This document shows, one piece after another, positions 47,589 through 56,259 of a stretch of DNA of 64,000 nucleotides. The DNA is taken from positions 62,001-126,000 of the forward strand of contig NZ_LGDD01000306.1 in the NCBI RefSeq assembly GCF_001279695.1, in the 5' to 3' direction. Under the pieces are notes generated by a model. The model made no database searches. It had not been told where the DNA came from and saw only the letters and a list, made by a program, of their open reading frames with translations. A program made the position numbers and the translations under genes. Position 1 is the stretch's first letter. The number at the start of each line of letters is the position of its first letter. The stretch comes from Streptomyces sp. WM6378. GTDB taxonomy: Bacteria; Actinomycetota; Actinomycetes; Streptomycetales; Streptomycetaceae.

Positions 47589-48457
47589 ACCCGCGCCGGA
47601 TTGGCGATGAGGATCTGCTCCAACACCCCTTTCCCCAGGGCGAGTTCGAGCCTGGGCCGCACCCGGCGCAGCAGATACTGCATGCCCGGGGTGTCCGGGG
47701 TCACCGTGTCCCCGCCCAGCAGCAGCCGGTCGGCGAACCCGGCGTCCGCGAGCGCCCGCAGCGCGTCCGGCATCCGCCAGTCGGTGGCGTGGTTGGCCCG
47801 TGACGGCCCGTCGAAGGCGAGGTTGGCACCCGCTTCGGCGGCCAGGCGGTGCGCGGCGAAGTCGGGGGAGCGGTTGAGGTGGCCGAGGATCACCGAGCCG
47901 GGCGGCACCTCCAGCTCCCCGCACAGCAGGTCGAGTACGTCGAGTGCGCCCGTGCCCAGCTCCAGATGGACGGCGACCGGCGCGCCCGTGCGGTGGTGCG
48001 CCTCGGCGGCCGCCCGCATCGTGAGCGTGGCGTGCTCGTCGAGCCCGTGGAAGCCGCCCGCCACCTTGATCAGGCCCGCCCGGACGCCCGTGTCCCCGAT
48101 GCCCTCGATCAGCTCGCCGACGAAGAGCTCGGCCAGCCGGTCGCGTACCGAATCGAGCAACTCGCCGGAATAGTGGGCGGCTTGGTGCAGTCCGGTGGCG
48201 GCGATGATCCGCACCCCCGACTCCCGTGAAAGGGCGGGCAGTTCGGCGATGCGGCGCCCCATGCCGTACGGCGTCCACTGCACCACCGTGCCACCGCCGA
48301 GCGCGCCGAACCCGGCGAGTCGGGCCGCCGCGTCCCCGACGTCGTCGACCTCCTGACCCGGCAACCGCGGGCTGCGGATGAAGAGATGGTCGTGCGCGTC
48401 GACGACGCCGAGCCGGTCGGCCGGCACCTCGCCGAGCACCGTGTGCGCCGCCTTCAC
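47576..48457 (-). CDS. Phosphotriesterase-family amidohydrolase/lactonase
   Basis: A 293-residue enzyme of the phosphotriesterase-like family. VVDAHDHLFI has the HxH metal pair, AGLIKVAGGFHG supplies the lysine that is carbamylated in the family, VHLELG and GHLNRSP give two further His ligands, and LLLGGDTV the final Asp. All metal ligands appear to be present, so a lactonase or esterase activity is plausible. GTG start overlaps the DUF4865 stop by 4 bases, so the genes are coupled. Confidence 0.88.
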   Translation of the reverse strand: MKAAHTVLGEVPADRLGVVDAHDHLFIRSPRLPGQEVDDVGDAAARLAGFGALGGGTVVQWTPYGMGRRIAELPALSRESGVRIIAATGLHQAAHYSGELLDSVRDRLAELFVGELIEGIGDTGVRAGLIKVAGGFHGLDEHATLTMRAAAEAHHRTGAPVAVHLELGTGALDVLDLLCGELEVPPGSVILGHLNRSPDFAAHRLAAEAGANLAFDGPSRANHATDWRMPDALRALADAGFADRLLLGGDTVTPDTPGMQYLLRRVRPRLELALGKGVLEQILIANPARVYAW

Positions 48458-49023
48458 CACTGCCGTCCCGACCGCAGCCCCGCACGCCCGGGCTCCGACA
48501 GGTGAAGCACCTGGAACCGGTCGCCTTCCGCCGGTGGATCGGGCTGCTCCCAGAGCGTGAACCGCACCAGTTCCCACCGGCTCGGGTCGATGGCCACGGC
48601 GCTCGCCACCACTCCGGGTTCCGGCGTCCGGGCCACCTCGTCCGTCACGAACCGGGCCGGTTCGACGCCTTCCGGCACGGGCACGCGCAGGCTGGTCGCC
48701 GTGGTCGGCCCGGCCCCGGACGCGGGTCCATCGGCGTACGACAGACCCGCCCAGTGCCGCACCCGCGGACGCCCGAAGTCGTTGACGATCCCCTGGAAAC
48801 CGGGACCCCAAAGGAAGGAGTTCATTCCCTCGGGGGTGGCCCAAAGGTAGAACGGGGCATAGGAGTTGACCGGCGATTCGGTCCCGCGCTCGCGCATCAG
48901 ATAGGCCTTGAGGCCGAGCCCGGGGAAGTCGTCCAGGAGGTGGCCCCGGGTGGCGACGCGCTTGCGGATGATCTCCATGTCGTAGTCGGCGGGCAGCGTG
49001 ATCTCGTACTGCATGGCGTGCAT
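48454..49023 (-). CDS. DUF4865 family protein
   Basis: A 189-residue protein recognised as DUF4865 by MHAMQYEITLPADYDMEIIR and KRVATRGHLLDDFPGLGLKA with FYLWATPEGMNSFLWG. No catalytic motif is evident and the biochemical role is unknown. GAGGAG 7 bases before the ATG. It lies between the cupin gene (10 bases upstream) and the phosphotriesterase gene (overlap), and should act with them. Confidence 0.85.
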   Translation of the reverse strand: MHAMQYEITLPADYDMEIIRKRVATRGHLLDDFPGLGLKAYLMRERGTESPVNSYAPFYLWATPEGMNSFLWGPGFQGIVNDFGRPRVRHWAGLSYADGPASGAGPTTATSLRVPVPEGVEPARFVTDEVARTPEPGVVASAVAIDPSRWELVRFTLWEQPDPPAEGDRFQVLHLSEPGRAGLRSGRQW

Positions 49024-49033
49024 CGCGCACTCC

Positions 49034-49447
49034 TCAGGATGCGGGGCCGGTCACGGCCGGGTACGTGTCGGCTCCGACGTGGCGGTCCCACTCGATGGTC
49101 GTGCCGTCGGCGGCGGCCTCGACGACCGCGAGATGCGTCATGAACGTGCGCGGCCCGGCGCCGTGCCAGTGCCACTCGTCCGGCTCGATCCAGACCGTGT
49201 CGCCCGCCCGGATCGGCTCGATCCCGCCGCCCCGGCGCTGCACCAGGCCCTCGCCCTCGGTCACGTGAAGGACCTGGCCGTGCGGGTGGCGGTGCCAGGC
49301 GGTGCGGGCACCCGGGGCGAAGTGGACGCTGAACATCCGTAGCCGGGACGGGGGTTGGGGCGCGGCGATCTCGTCCAGCCACACCGTGCCGGTGAAGTGC
49401 TCGGCCGGTCCGGGCCGGGTGTCGGGGCGCTGACGGGTGATGTGCAC
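49034..49447 (-). CDS. Cupin-domain protein
   Basis: A 137-residue single cupin. Motif 1 is GARTAWHRHPHGQVLHVTEGEG with His ligands in HRHPHGQ and a Glu; motif 2 is PDEWHWHGAGPRTFMTHLAV with the last His. The pattern (W-H-x-H-x-x-G-Q, W-H-W-H-G) matches small cupins of the mandelonitrile lyase/carboxymuconolactone-linked type. It would bind a divalent metal. GTG start with AAGGAAC about 10 bases upstream. It is the second gene of the TetR-cupin-DUF4865-phosphotriesterase operon. Confidence 0.88.
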   Translation of the reverse strand: MHITRQRPDTRPGPAEHFTGTVWLDEIAAPQPPSRLRMFSVHFAPGARTAWHRHPHGQVLHVTEGEGLVQRRGGGIEPIRAGDTVWIEPDEWHWHGAGPRTFMTHLAVVEAAADGTTIEWDRHVGADTYPAVTGPAS

Positions 49448-49481
49448 GTACGACCGTTCCTTCGCTGGGGGTTGGCGGTGG

Positions 49482-50051
49482 TCACTGGGTTTTGGCGGCG
49501 GGGGCGAGCAGCGAGAGCAGGCCGCGCACGCCCGCGTCGAAGGCGTCGGGCGAGCCGGAGGCGCGGGCCAGGACGTAGCCGCCCTGGACGGTCGCCACCA
49601 CGGCCGCGGCGATCTCCCGCGGCACCAGCGTGTCAGCGAACTCGCCCTGGTCCAGGCCCTCTTGGACGATCTCGGCGATCCGGCCGCGCAGCCAGTCGAG
49701 CGTCTCGTCGACCGGCGCGCGCAGCTCGGCGCCGGCGATGATCTCGGGGTCCATGGTGAGGCGCCCGACCGGGCAGCCGCGCAGCACGTCGCGCTCGCGC
49801 AGCAGGTACGCCGAGATCCGCTCGTACGCCGTGCCACCGCCCCCGAACGTGGCCTCGGTGGCGGCACGCATCTCCTCGGCGGTGCGCCGGATCGCGGCGA
49901 GTGCCAGATCGGGCTTGCCCGCGAAGTGGTGGTACATGCTGCCCTGTCCCGCGCCCGCCTGCTGCTGGATCGCCTTCGGGCTGGTGCCTACGTAGCCCCG
50001 CTCCCACAGCAGCTCGCGGGTGGCTTCGATCAGACGCTCCGGAGTGCTCAT
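49482..50051 (-). CDS. TetR family transcriptional regulator
   Basis: A 189-residue regulator. HTH: RLIEATRELLWERGYVGTSPKAIQQQAGAG then QGSMYHHFAGKPDLALAAI, the QacR/AcrR-like form of many actinobacterial TetR proteins (G-S-M-Y-H-H-F). The start MSTPERLIEATRE follows a TACAGT element by 6 bases, so the mRNA may be leaderless. A 22-base palindrome overlaps that element. It heads the cupin-DUF4865-phosphotriesterase operon and probably represses it. Confidence 0.92.
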   Translation of the reverse strand: MSTPERLIEATRELLWERGYVGTSPKAIQQQAGAGQGSMYHHFAGKPDLALAAIRRTAEEMRAATEATFGGGGTAYERISAYLLRERDVLRGCPVGRLTMDPEIIAGAELRAPVDETLDWLRGRIAEIVQEGLDQGEFADTLVPREIAAAVVATVQGGYVLARASGSPDAFDAGVRGLLSLLAPAAKTQ

Positions 50052-50058
50052 GAAGCCA

Positions 50059-50080
50059 CTGTACATACCAGTAGGTACAG
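50059..50080. promoter_or_regulatory. Operator palindrome of the TetR-cupin operon
   Basis: CTGTAC (50059-50064) and GTACAG (50075-50080) flank an inner TAC/GTA pair, making a 22-base interrupted palindrome with the core TACCAGTAGGTA. On the minus strand its left part is the TACAGT -10 candidate of the TetR gene. This form is common for TetR repressors. Confidence 0.6.
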
Positions 50081-50218
50081 AATCCAGAGCAGTCACCGGA
50101 ACCCGATCTACTCCCTGCGGGGTACGCCGACTGCCGCTGGCCGTACGACGACTCGGACCCCCTTGCGGCGGGAGGCTCGAAGCAGCGAGAAACCACCCCA
50201 CCGAGGGAGCTGACCGAG

Positions 50219-50506
50219 ATGAACACCCTGGCCTACGCAGGACCCGGACCCTGGATCTTCTTCGTCCCGCTGGTATGGGCGGCCGTGATCTTCACCGTCG
50301 TCACGGTGCTGCGCCGCACCGGTTGGCGGGGCCGCCGCGGACCGTGGCGCCCGCCCATGGACGACCGCTCGCCCATCGCCGTCCTCGGCCGCCGGTTCGC
50401 GGCCGGAGAGATCGACGAGGAGGAGTACTGGCGCCGGATCTCCGTCCTGGAGGAACACTTCGGACGGACGAACCCGACTCCTGGGGGCAAGGGTGGTGCG
50501 GCATGA
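50219..50506 (+). CDS. SHOCT-domain small membrane protein
   Basis: A 95-residue protein with one N-terminal membrane helix (about residues 12-32), a basic linker and a C-terminal SHOCT motif, PIAVLGRRFAAGEIDEEEYWRRISVLEE, the short helix pair found at the ends of many bacterial membrane proteins. Role unknown; SHOCT often mediates oligomerisation. GGGAG 9 bases upstream of the ATG. Its stop overlaps the ABC ATPase start by 4 bases, so it belongs to that operon. Confidence 0.85.
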   Translation: MNTLAYAGPGPWIFFVPLVWAAVIFTVVTVLRRTGWRGRRGPWRPPMDDRSPIAVLGRRFAAGEIDEEEYWRRISVLEEHFGRTNPTPGGKGGAA

Positions 50507-51285
50507 GCACCGCCGTCCGCACCGCCATCGCCGCCCGGGTCGTCGACGCCGTGAAGGTGTACGGCACCGGTGACACCGAAGTGAGGGCCCTGGACGGGGT
50601 GAGCGTCGACTTCCACGCCGGACGCTTCACCGCGATCATGGGGCCCTCGGGCTCCGGCAAGTCCACCCTCATGCACTGCGCCGCCGGGCTCGACACCCTC
50701 AGCGCCGGCGCCGCCTTCATCGGAGACACCGACCTGAGCGCCCTCGACGACCGCAGGCTCACCCTGCTGCGCCGCGAACGCGTCGGATTCGTCTTCCAGG
50801 CCTTCAACCTGATCCCCACGCTCACCGTCGCCGAGAACATCACGCTGCCCCTCGACCTCGCGGGGCAGCGCGGCGACCGCGAATGGATCGACGCGCTCAT
50901 CGACACCGTCGGCCTCCGCGACCGCCTTCACCACCGCCCCGGTGAACTCTCCGGCGGCCAGCAGCAACGGGTCGCCGTGGCCCGCGCCTTCGCCGGCCGC
51001 CCGGACGTCGTCTTCGCGGACGAGCCGACCGGAAACCTCGACTCGCGCTCCGGTGAGGAAGTCCTTCGACTGCTCGGCCGGACCGTGCGCCAGACCGCCC
51101 GCACCGTCGTCATGGTCACCCACGACCCGGTCGCCGCCGCCCACGCGGACGAGGTGCTCTTCCTTGCCGACGGCCGACTCGTCGACCGGATGCCGGACCC
51201 CACCGCGGACCGTGTCCTGGACCGCATGCGCCTGCTCTCGCAGGGCGAGGACAGCATCAACTCCCTTGGGAGGCAAGGGACATGA
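50503..51285 (+). CDS. ABC transporter ATP-binding protein (MacB/LolD type)
   Basis: A 260-residue ATPase. Walker A is GPSGSGKST with Lys53; Q-loop VFQAFNLIPTLTVAENITLP, the form typical of MacB/LolD/FtsE-like ATPases; signature LSGGQQQRVAVARA; Walker B VVFADEPTGNLD; H-loop VMVTHDPVAA. It pairs with the following FtsX-like permease, overlapping it by 4 bases. This type of transporter moves lipids, lipoproteins or antimicrobial peptides by a mechanotransmission mechanism. Confidence 0.95.
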   Translation: MSTAVRTAIAARVVDAVKVYGTGDTEVRALDGVSVDFHAGRFTAIMGPSGSGKSTLMHCAAGLDTLSAGAAFIGDTDLSALDDRRLTLLRRERVGFVFQAFNLIPTLTVAENITLPLDLAGQRGDREWIDALIDTVGLRDRLHHRPGELSGGQQQRVAVARAFAGRPDVVFADEPTGNLDSRSGEEVLRLLGRTVRQTARTVVMVTHDPVAAAHADEVLFLADGRLVDRMPDPTADRVLDRMRLLSQGEDSINSLGRQGT

Positions 51286-53837
51286 ACGCCTCGCTGCGCC
51301 TCAGCCTCAACTCCCTGCGCTCCCACCGGCGCCGCTTCGCGGGCACCTTCGTCTCCGTCCTCCTCGGCGTCGCCTTCCTCGCCGGGACGCTCGTCATGGG
51401 CGACACCCTCCGCGCCAGCTTCGACACCCTCTTCACCAGCGCCAACGGCGGCACGGACGCCGTCGTCCGCAGCGCCGACGTCGTCACCGTCGCCGGGCAG
51501 GGCCAGGGCGCCCGCCGCCCCGTCGACACCGCGCTACTGACCAAGATCCAAGCCGTTTCCGGCGTCGCGGCCGCCGCCCCCGTCGTCGATGGCTCGGGCC
51601 AGCTCGTCGGCGCCGACCACAAGCCCATCGGCGGCCAGGGCCCGCCCACCCGCGCCGGGAACTGGATCGCCGACCCGAAGCTCAACCCGTACCAACTGGC
51701 CGAGGGCCGTGCCCCGCAGGCGCCCGGCGAGGTCGTCGTCAACCGGGGTGCCGCCGGCAAGGGCGGCCTGAAGCTCGGCGACACCACCGTGCTGCGCGCC
51801 CCGGACCCCGTCACCGTCCGCATCGTCGGCATCGCCACCTTCGGCGGCCAGGACGGCATGGGGCAGGTCACCTACGCCGGACTGACCCTGGCCGACGCGG
51901 AGAAGTACCTCACCCCCAAGCCGGGCGAGGCCTCCTCCATCGCCGTCCGCGCGGGCCCCGGCGTCAGCCAGCAGCAGCTCGTCGACCGGCTGACTCCCGT
52001 ACTGCCGACCGGAGTTGAGGCCATCACCGGCAAGGCCGCCTCGGCCGAGAGCCTCGACATGGTCGCCGGAACGTTCCTCGACCTCTTCACCACCCTCCTC
52101 CTCGTCTTCTCCGGCATAGCCCTGCTCGTCGCGACCTTCTCCATCCACAACACCTTCGCGATCGTCGTCGCCCAGCGCACCCGCGAGAACGCCCTGCTCC
52201 GCGCGCTCGGCGCCGCACGGCGGCAGGTCACCGCGGCCACGCTCGCCGAGGCCACGGCCGTCGCGTTCGCCGCGTCGGCCGTCGGTGTGCTCGCCGGCAT
52301 CGGCATCGCGGCCGGACTCCAAGCACTCTTCCCGGCCATCGGATTCCCCTTCCCCGACGGAGACTTGGTGATCAGCGCGCTCTCCGTCGCACTCCCCATC
52401 GCCGTCGGCGTCCTGGTCTGCCTCGGCTCGGCGCTGCTGCCGGCGCTGCGGGCCGGCCGCACCGCACCGCTGGCCGCGCTGCGCGAGACGGCCGTCGACC
52501 AGTCCGGCGCCTCCCGCACGCGCAAGCTCACCGGCGGCATCCTGCTCCCGGCCGGTGTCGCGGTCACCCTCGCCGGAGTGCTCGCCGGCCCGAACGTGCT
52601 GCTCGCCGGGGCAGGCGCGGTGCTGACCCTGGCCGCCTTCGTGGTGCTGGGCCCCGTCGCGTCCACGTACGCCGTACGTTTCCTCGGCGGCCCGCTCGAC
52701 AGGGTGCGCGGCGTCACCGGCTCGCTCGCCCGGCGCAACGCGCTGCGCAGTCCCAAGCGCACCGCCGCCACCGCGACCGCGCTGATGATCGGCGTCGCCG
52801 TCGTCTCCCTGTTCACCGTCTTCGGTGCCTCACTCAAGGCGACCATGGACCAGACGGTGTCGAAGTCCTTCGCGGGCGATGTCGCCGTCAGCGCCCGGGC
52901 GTTCGGCGCGGGCGGCGCCGGCCTCAGCCCCCAACTCGCCCCCGCTGTGGCCGAGTTGCCCGAGGTGAGGACCGCCGTCGGGCTCGGCAAGGGCGTCGCG
53001 GACGTCGACGGAGGCGGGCGCGCCCTGACCGTCACCGACCCGGCGAGACTCTCCGGCGTGCTCGACCTGGGCAGGGTCGAGGGATCGCTGAGCAGCCTCG
53101 GCGCGGACGGCCTCGCGGTCTCCACCGACGAGGCCGACAAGAAGGGCTGGCACGTCGGCTCCACGACCCGACTCGCCTTCCCCGACGGCCAGAAGCAGAC
53201 CTTCACCGTCCGCGCCGTCTACGCGGAGAAGGACCTGGCGGGCGACTACCTGCTCACCCGCGAGGCCTGGGCCCCGCACCGCGGCCAGGACTCCGACAGC
53301 CTGGTGGCGGTCTCGTTCAAGCCCGGCGTCCCGCTCGCCGAGGGCAAGCGGGCGGTCGAGCGGACCGCCGCCGCGTACGGGAGCCCCGAGGTACAGACCC
53401 GTGCCGAGTACGCCGCCTCCTCGGCGAGCGGCATCGACATGATGCTCACCCTGGTCTACGCCCTGCTGGCACTCGCCGTCGTCATCGCCCTGCTCGGCAT
53501 CGCCAACACCCTGACCCTCGCCGTCCACGAACGCACCCGGGAACTCGGGCTGTTGCGCGCGGTCGGCCAGACCCGGGCCCAGTTGCGGGCCATGGTGCGC
53601 TGGGAGTCGGTGCTGGTCGCCGCGTTCGGCACGGCGGGCGGGCTCGGGCTCGGCGCGTTCCTCGGCTGGGTGCTCGTCAAGGCGTCCGACTCGGCGGGCA
53701 CCAGTGCCTTCGCGCTGCCGCCGCTCCCGTTGACGGTGGTCGCCCTCGTCGGCCTGCTGGCCGGGGCGGTGGCGGGCTTGCGGCCCGCGCGCCGGGCGGC
53801 GCGACTCGACGTACTGCGTGCGATCGCGACCGAATAG
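51282..53837 (+). CDS. FtsX-like (MacB/LolC-type) ABC permease
   Basis: An 851-residue permease. One helix near residues 18-38 precedes an extracytoplasmic domain (40-255), then three helices at 255-385, helices near 415-460 and 490-520, a second extracytoplasmic domain (520-690) and a final FtsX domain (715-845). Two FtsX cores thus lie in one chain, as is common in actinobacteria. FAIVVAQRTRENALLRALGA and LAVHERTRELGLLRAVGQTR are the coupling segments of each half. Operon mates are the ATPase and the SHOCT protein. Confidence 0.93.
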   Translation: MNASLRLSLNSLRSHRRRFAGTFVSVLLGVAFLAGTLVMGDTLRASFDTLFTSANGGTDAVVRSADVVTVAGQGQGARRPVDTALLTKIQAVSGVAAAAPVVDGSGQLVGADHKPIGGQGPPTRAGNWIADPKLNPYQLAEGRAPQAPGEVVVNRGAAGKGGLKLGDTTVLRAPDPVTVRIVGIATFGGQDGMGQVTYAGLTLADAEKYLTPKPGEASSIAVRAGPGVSQQQLVDRLTPVLPTGVEAITGKAASAESLDMVAGTFLDLFTTLLLVFSGIALLVATFSIHNTFAIVVAQRTRENALLRALGAARRQVTAATLAEATAVAFAASAVGVLAGIGIAAGLQALFPAIGFPFPDGDLVISALSVALPIAVGVLVCLGSALLPALRAGRTAPLAALRETAVDQSGASRTRKLTGGILLPAGVAVTLAGVLAGPNVLLAGAGAVLTLAAFVVLGPVASTYAVRFLGGPLDRVRGVTGSLARRNALRSPKRTAATATALMIGVAVVSLFTVFGASLKATMDQTVSKSFAGDVAVSARAFGAGGAGLSPQLAPAVAELPEVRTAVGLGKGVADVDGGGRALTVTDPARLSGVLDLGRVEGSLSSLGADGLAVSTDEADKKGWHVGSTTRLAFPDGQKQTFTVRAVYAEKDLAGDYLLTREAWAPHRGQDSDSLVAVSFKPGVPLAEGKRAVERTAAAYGSPEVQTRAEYAASSASGIDMMLTLVYALLALAVVIALLGIANTLTLAVHERTRELGLLRAVGQTRAQLRAMVRWESVLVAAFGTAGGLGLGAFLGWVLVKASDSAGTSAFALPPLPLTVVALVGLLAGAVAGLRPARRAARLDVLRAIATE

Positions 53838-53874
53838 CACCCGTCACCCGTCCCGCCCGGTCAGGCACGGGCTC

Positions 53875-54399
53875 TCAGCGCGCGACGGGCGACCGGGTGA
53901 CGCCGGTCGCCCGTCCGCGCACCGCGCGCGAGGGCCGCGCCTGAGTGAAAGGAGTGCTCGCCGCCGCGCCGTACAGCGGGTACGGCGGCAGAGCGATGGC
54001 GGGGGAGGGCGCGGTGAGCGTGAACCACACGGCCTTGCCGGACTCACCCAGCGGGCGGACGCCCCAGCTCTCGCTGACCGCGGCTATCAGGGCAAGACCG
54101 CGGCCGTTGGTGGCGAGCGCTTCGGCGTTGCGCACGGCGGGCAGCGTCGGATCGTGGTCGTGGACGGAGATGGTGAGCCGGTCGAGCAGCAGCTCGATCT
54201 CCACGGTGCATACCTTGTCCGGCTCGGCATGCCGGTGGACGTTGGTGAGCAACTCGGTGACACCGAGCGCCGCCTCGTCTATCAACGGGTCCAGATGCCA
54301 GTAGCGCAACTGCGCCGATACGATTCTGCGGACCTGTCCGATCCGCGACGGCAGGGCTTGGAGCTCCACCGTGCACTGCCTGCTTGGCTGGCTGATCAC
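53875..54399 (-). CDS. Anti-sigma-factor-like serine/threonine ATP-binding protein
   Basis: A 174-residue protein with a HATPase_c_2 (RsbW-like) fold over residues 10-130. The N box is GVTELLTNVHRHA, G1 is VHDHDPTLP and G2 is NGRGLALIAAV. Such small kinases are abundant in Streptomyces and bind sigma factors or anti-anti-sigma factors. The last 45 residues are a Pro/Ala/Arg-rich tail. GTG start with GGGGAG 9 bases upstream. No sigma factor gene is adjacent. Confidence 0.9.
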   Translation of the reverse strand: MISQPSRQCTVELQALPSRIGQVRRIVSAQLRYWHLDPLIDEAALGVTELLTNVHRHAEPDKVCTVEIELLLDRLTISVHDHDPTLPAVRNAEALATNGRGLALIAAVSESWGVRPLGESGKAVWFTLTAPSPAIALPPYPLYGAAASTPFTQARPSRAVRGRATGVTRSPVAR

Positions 54400-54549
54400 G
54401 GTTGCGACTCCCCGAATGAGGTCCGGAAGTAGCTGTCTGGTCCGGCGGCCCTGCTCGCAGCGTCACCGCCGGTCAACCCTCAGTGATGTGACACCAGCGT
54501 GGCCCAAGGGTTCGCACTGCGCAACTCCGCCCCCGGGGCCACACGCGTT

Positions 54550-54879
54550 TCAGCTGTGCGCGCCGTGCGTCGTCTGCCGTATGGCCTGCAGGAATCGCTG
54601 GGTCAGATCGGGGCCGCGTGAGCGGTCCGGCTCCTCGCCCATCGTCAAGCGGTAACGGGTGCCGTTCAGCCGTGCCACCGTCCGGTCCTCCTTGGCGAGC
54701 CACGGCAGCCAGGGGCGCGCCGCGCTGACCGTGTCGACGGGCGCACTGTCGATCTCCCGCCCGTTGCTGGTGAGCAGGGCGAGCCGACCGTCCTTGATCA
54801 GCACCTGGCCGGCCCTCGTCAGCGAGCGGGTCCACCGCTCGATCCGTACGCCCTTCGCACTGAACTCGGGTTCCGCCAT
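54550..54879 (-). CDS. Hypothetical protein (109 aa)
   Basis: A 109-residue soluble protein. The sequence alternates short strands (GVRIERWTRSLTRAGQVLIKDGRLALLTSNG) with a final helix (GPDLTQRFLQAIRQTTHG), which could be a small PH-like or beta-barrel domain. No motif is recognised. Good codon use and an AAGGGGG box about 11 bases upstream of the ATG support it as a gene. It is divergent from the cysteine desulfhydrase-like gene. Confidence 0.7.
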   Translation of the reverse strand: MAEPEFSAKGVRIERWTRSLTRAGQVLIKDGRLALLTSNGREIDSAPVDTVSAARPWLPWLAKEDRTVARLNGTRYRLTMGEEPDRSRGPDLTQRFLQAIRQTTHGAHS

Positions 54880-55026
54880 GACCGTCCGGCCCCCTTCGCA
54901 TCGTTCCTGGTGGGCAGTGTGCACAACGACGAGCCTACGCACCAGGGCGCACGGAGGATCGGGTCCGGGCCAGCGTCGTCCGGTGGTCACCAGGCGCCCC
55001 ACAAGCCACTCCTATGGATCCCCAAA

Positions 55027-55056
55027 GGGAACGTTTGTGCAGGTGGGAGCGGTATT
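55027..55056 (+). promoter_or_regulatory. ECF-sigma-like promoter candidate upstream of PLP enzyme
   Basis: GGGAAC (55027-55032) and CGGTATT (55050-55056) are spaced by 17 bases, resembling promoters read by ECF sigma factors (GGAAC-type -35). With the SigR pattern in mind the -10 GTA is an imperfect fit. The predicted start lies about 35 bases before the gene. Confidence 0.3.
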
Positions 55057-55097
55057 GTCAAGCGTGGGGGCGGCACACAGACACGACGAGGAGTGGC

Positions 55098-56198
55098 ATG
55101 GAAACCATCGATGTGGACCGCAGCGATCCCGAGTACCGCGCCTGGCTGAAGGAGGCCGTGCGCAAGGTCCAGGCCGATGCCAACCGCTCCGCCGACACCC
55201 ATCTCCTGCGCTTTCCCCTCCCCGAGGCCTGGGGCATCGACCTCTACCTCAAGGACGAGTCGACGCATCCCACCGGCAGCCTCAAGCACCGCCTCGCCCG
55301 CTCGCTGTTCCTGTACGGCCTGTGCAATGGCTGGATCCGGCCGGGCAAGCCCGTCATCGAGGCGTCCAGCGGCTCGACCGCCGTCTCCGAGGCATATTTC
55401 GCCAAGCTGATCGGCGTGCCCTTCATCGCCGTGATGCCCCGCACCACCAGCGCCGAGAAGTGCCGCCTGATCGAATTCCACGGCGGCCAGTGTCACTTCG
55501 TCGACGACTCGATGAAGATGTACGAGGAGTCCGCGGTGCTCGCCGCCGAGACCGGCGGCCACTACATGGACCAGTTCACCTACGCGGAGCGGGCCACCGA
55601 CTGGCGCGGCAACAACAACATCGCCGAATCGATCTACCAGCAGCTGAAGTTGGAGCGCTACCCCGAGCCCGCCTGGATCGTCGCCACGGCCGGCACCGGC
55701 GGCACCTCGGCCACCATCGCGCGCTACGTGCACTACATGCAGCACGACACGATGATCTGCGTCCCCGACCCGGAGAACTCCTGCTTCTTCGACGGCTGGA
55801 CCCAGGGCGACCCGCTCGCCTCCAGCGACTGCGGCTCGCGCATCGAGGGCATCGGCCGGCCCCGCATGGAGCCCAGCTTCGTGCCCGGCGCCATCGACCG
55901 GATGATGAAGGTGCCGGACGCGGCGAGCGTCGCGGCCGTACGCGCCCTGGAGAAGGCCATCGGCCGCAAGGCGGGCGGTTCCACGGGCACCGGCTTGTGG
56001 AGCGCCCTGAAGATCGTCGCCGAGATGGTCGCCGAGGGCCGCACCGGCAGCATCGTCACCCTGCTCTGCGACCCGGGCGACCGCTACCTCGACAAGTACT
56101 ACTCGGACGGCTGGCTCGCCGAGCAGGGCCTCGACATCGCCCCGTACACCGAGACGCTCGACACCTTCCTGGAGACCGGGGTCTGGCCGGCCCGGTGA
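55098..56198 (+). CDS. Cysteine synthase-fold PLP enzyme (Cds1-like L-cysteine desulfhydrase)
   Basis: A 366-residue fold-type II PLP enzyme. [20 protein letters not shown] has the PLP lysine (Lys63), [19 protein letters not shown] is the substrate loop S-S-G-S-T, and [17 protein letters not shown] the phosphate-binding glycine loop. [27 protein letters not shown] is distinctive for the Cds1 branch, which in mycobacteria degrades L-cysteine to sulfide, pyruvate and ammonia. Overall match to Cds1 is by memory of the family. GAGGAG 5 bases before the ATG. Confidence 0.85.
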   Translation: METIDVDRSDPEYRAWLKEAVRKVQADANRSADTHLLRFPLPEAWGIDLYLKDESTHPTGSLKHRLARSLFLYGLCNGWIRPGKPVIEASSGSTAVSEAYFAKLIGVPFIAVMPRTTSAEKCRLIEFHGGQCHFVDDSMKMYEESAVLAAETGGHYMDQFTYAERATDWRGNNNIAESIYQQLKLERYPEPAWIVATAGTGGTSATIARYVHYMQHDTMICVPDPENSCFFDGWTQGDPLASSDCGSRIEGIGRPRMEPSFVPGAIDRMMKVPDAASVAAVRALEKAIGRKAGGSTGTGLWSALKIVAEMVAEGRTGSIVTLLCDPGDRYLDKYYSDGWLAEQGLDIAPYTETLDTFLETGVWPAR

Positions 56199-56259
56199 GC
56201 TGTCCGGAACGGGACCTTCTGCCCGTGCGGGACCCCGGGACGCGTGCCAGGGTGACGTC

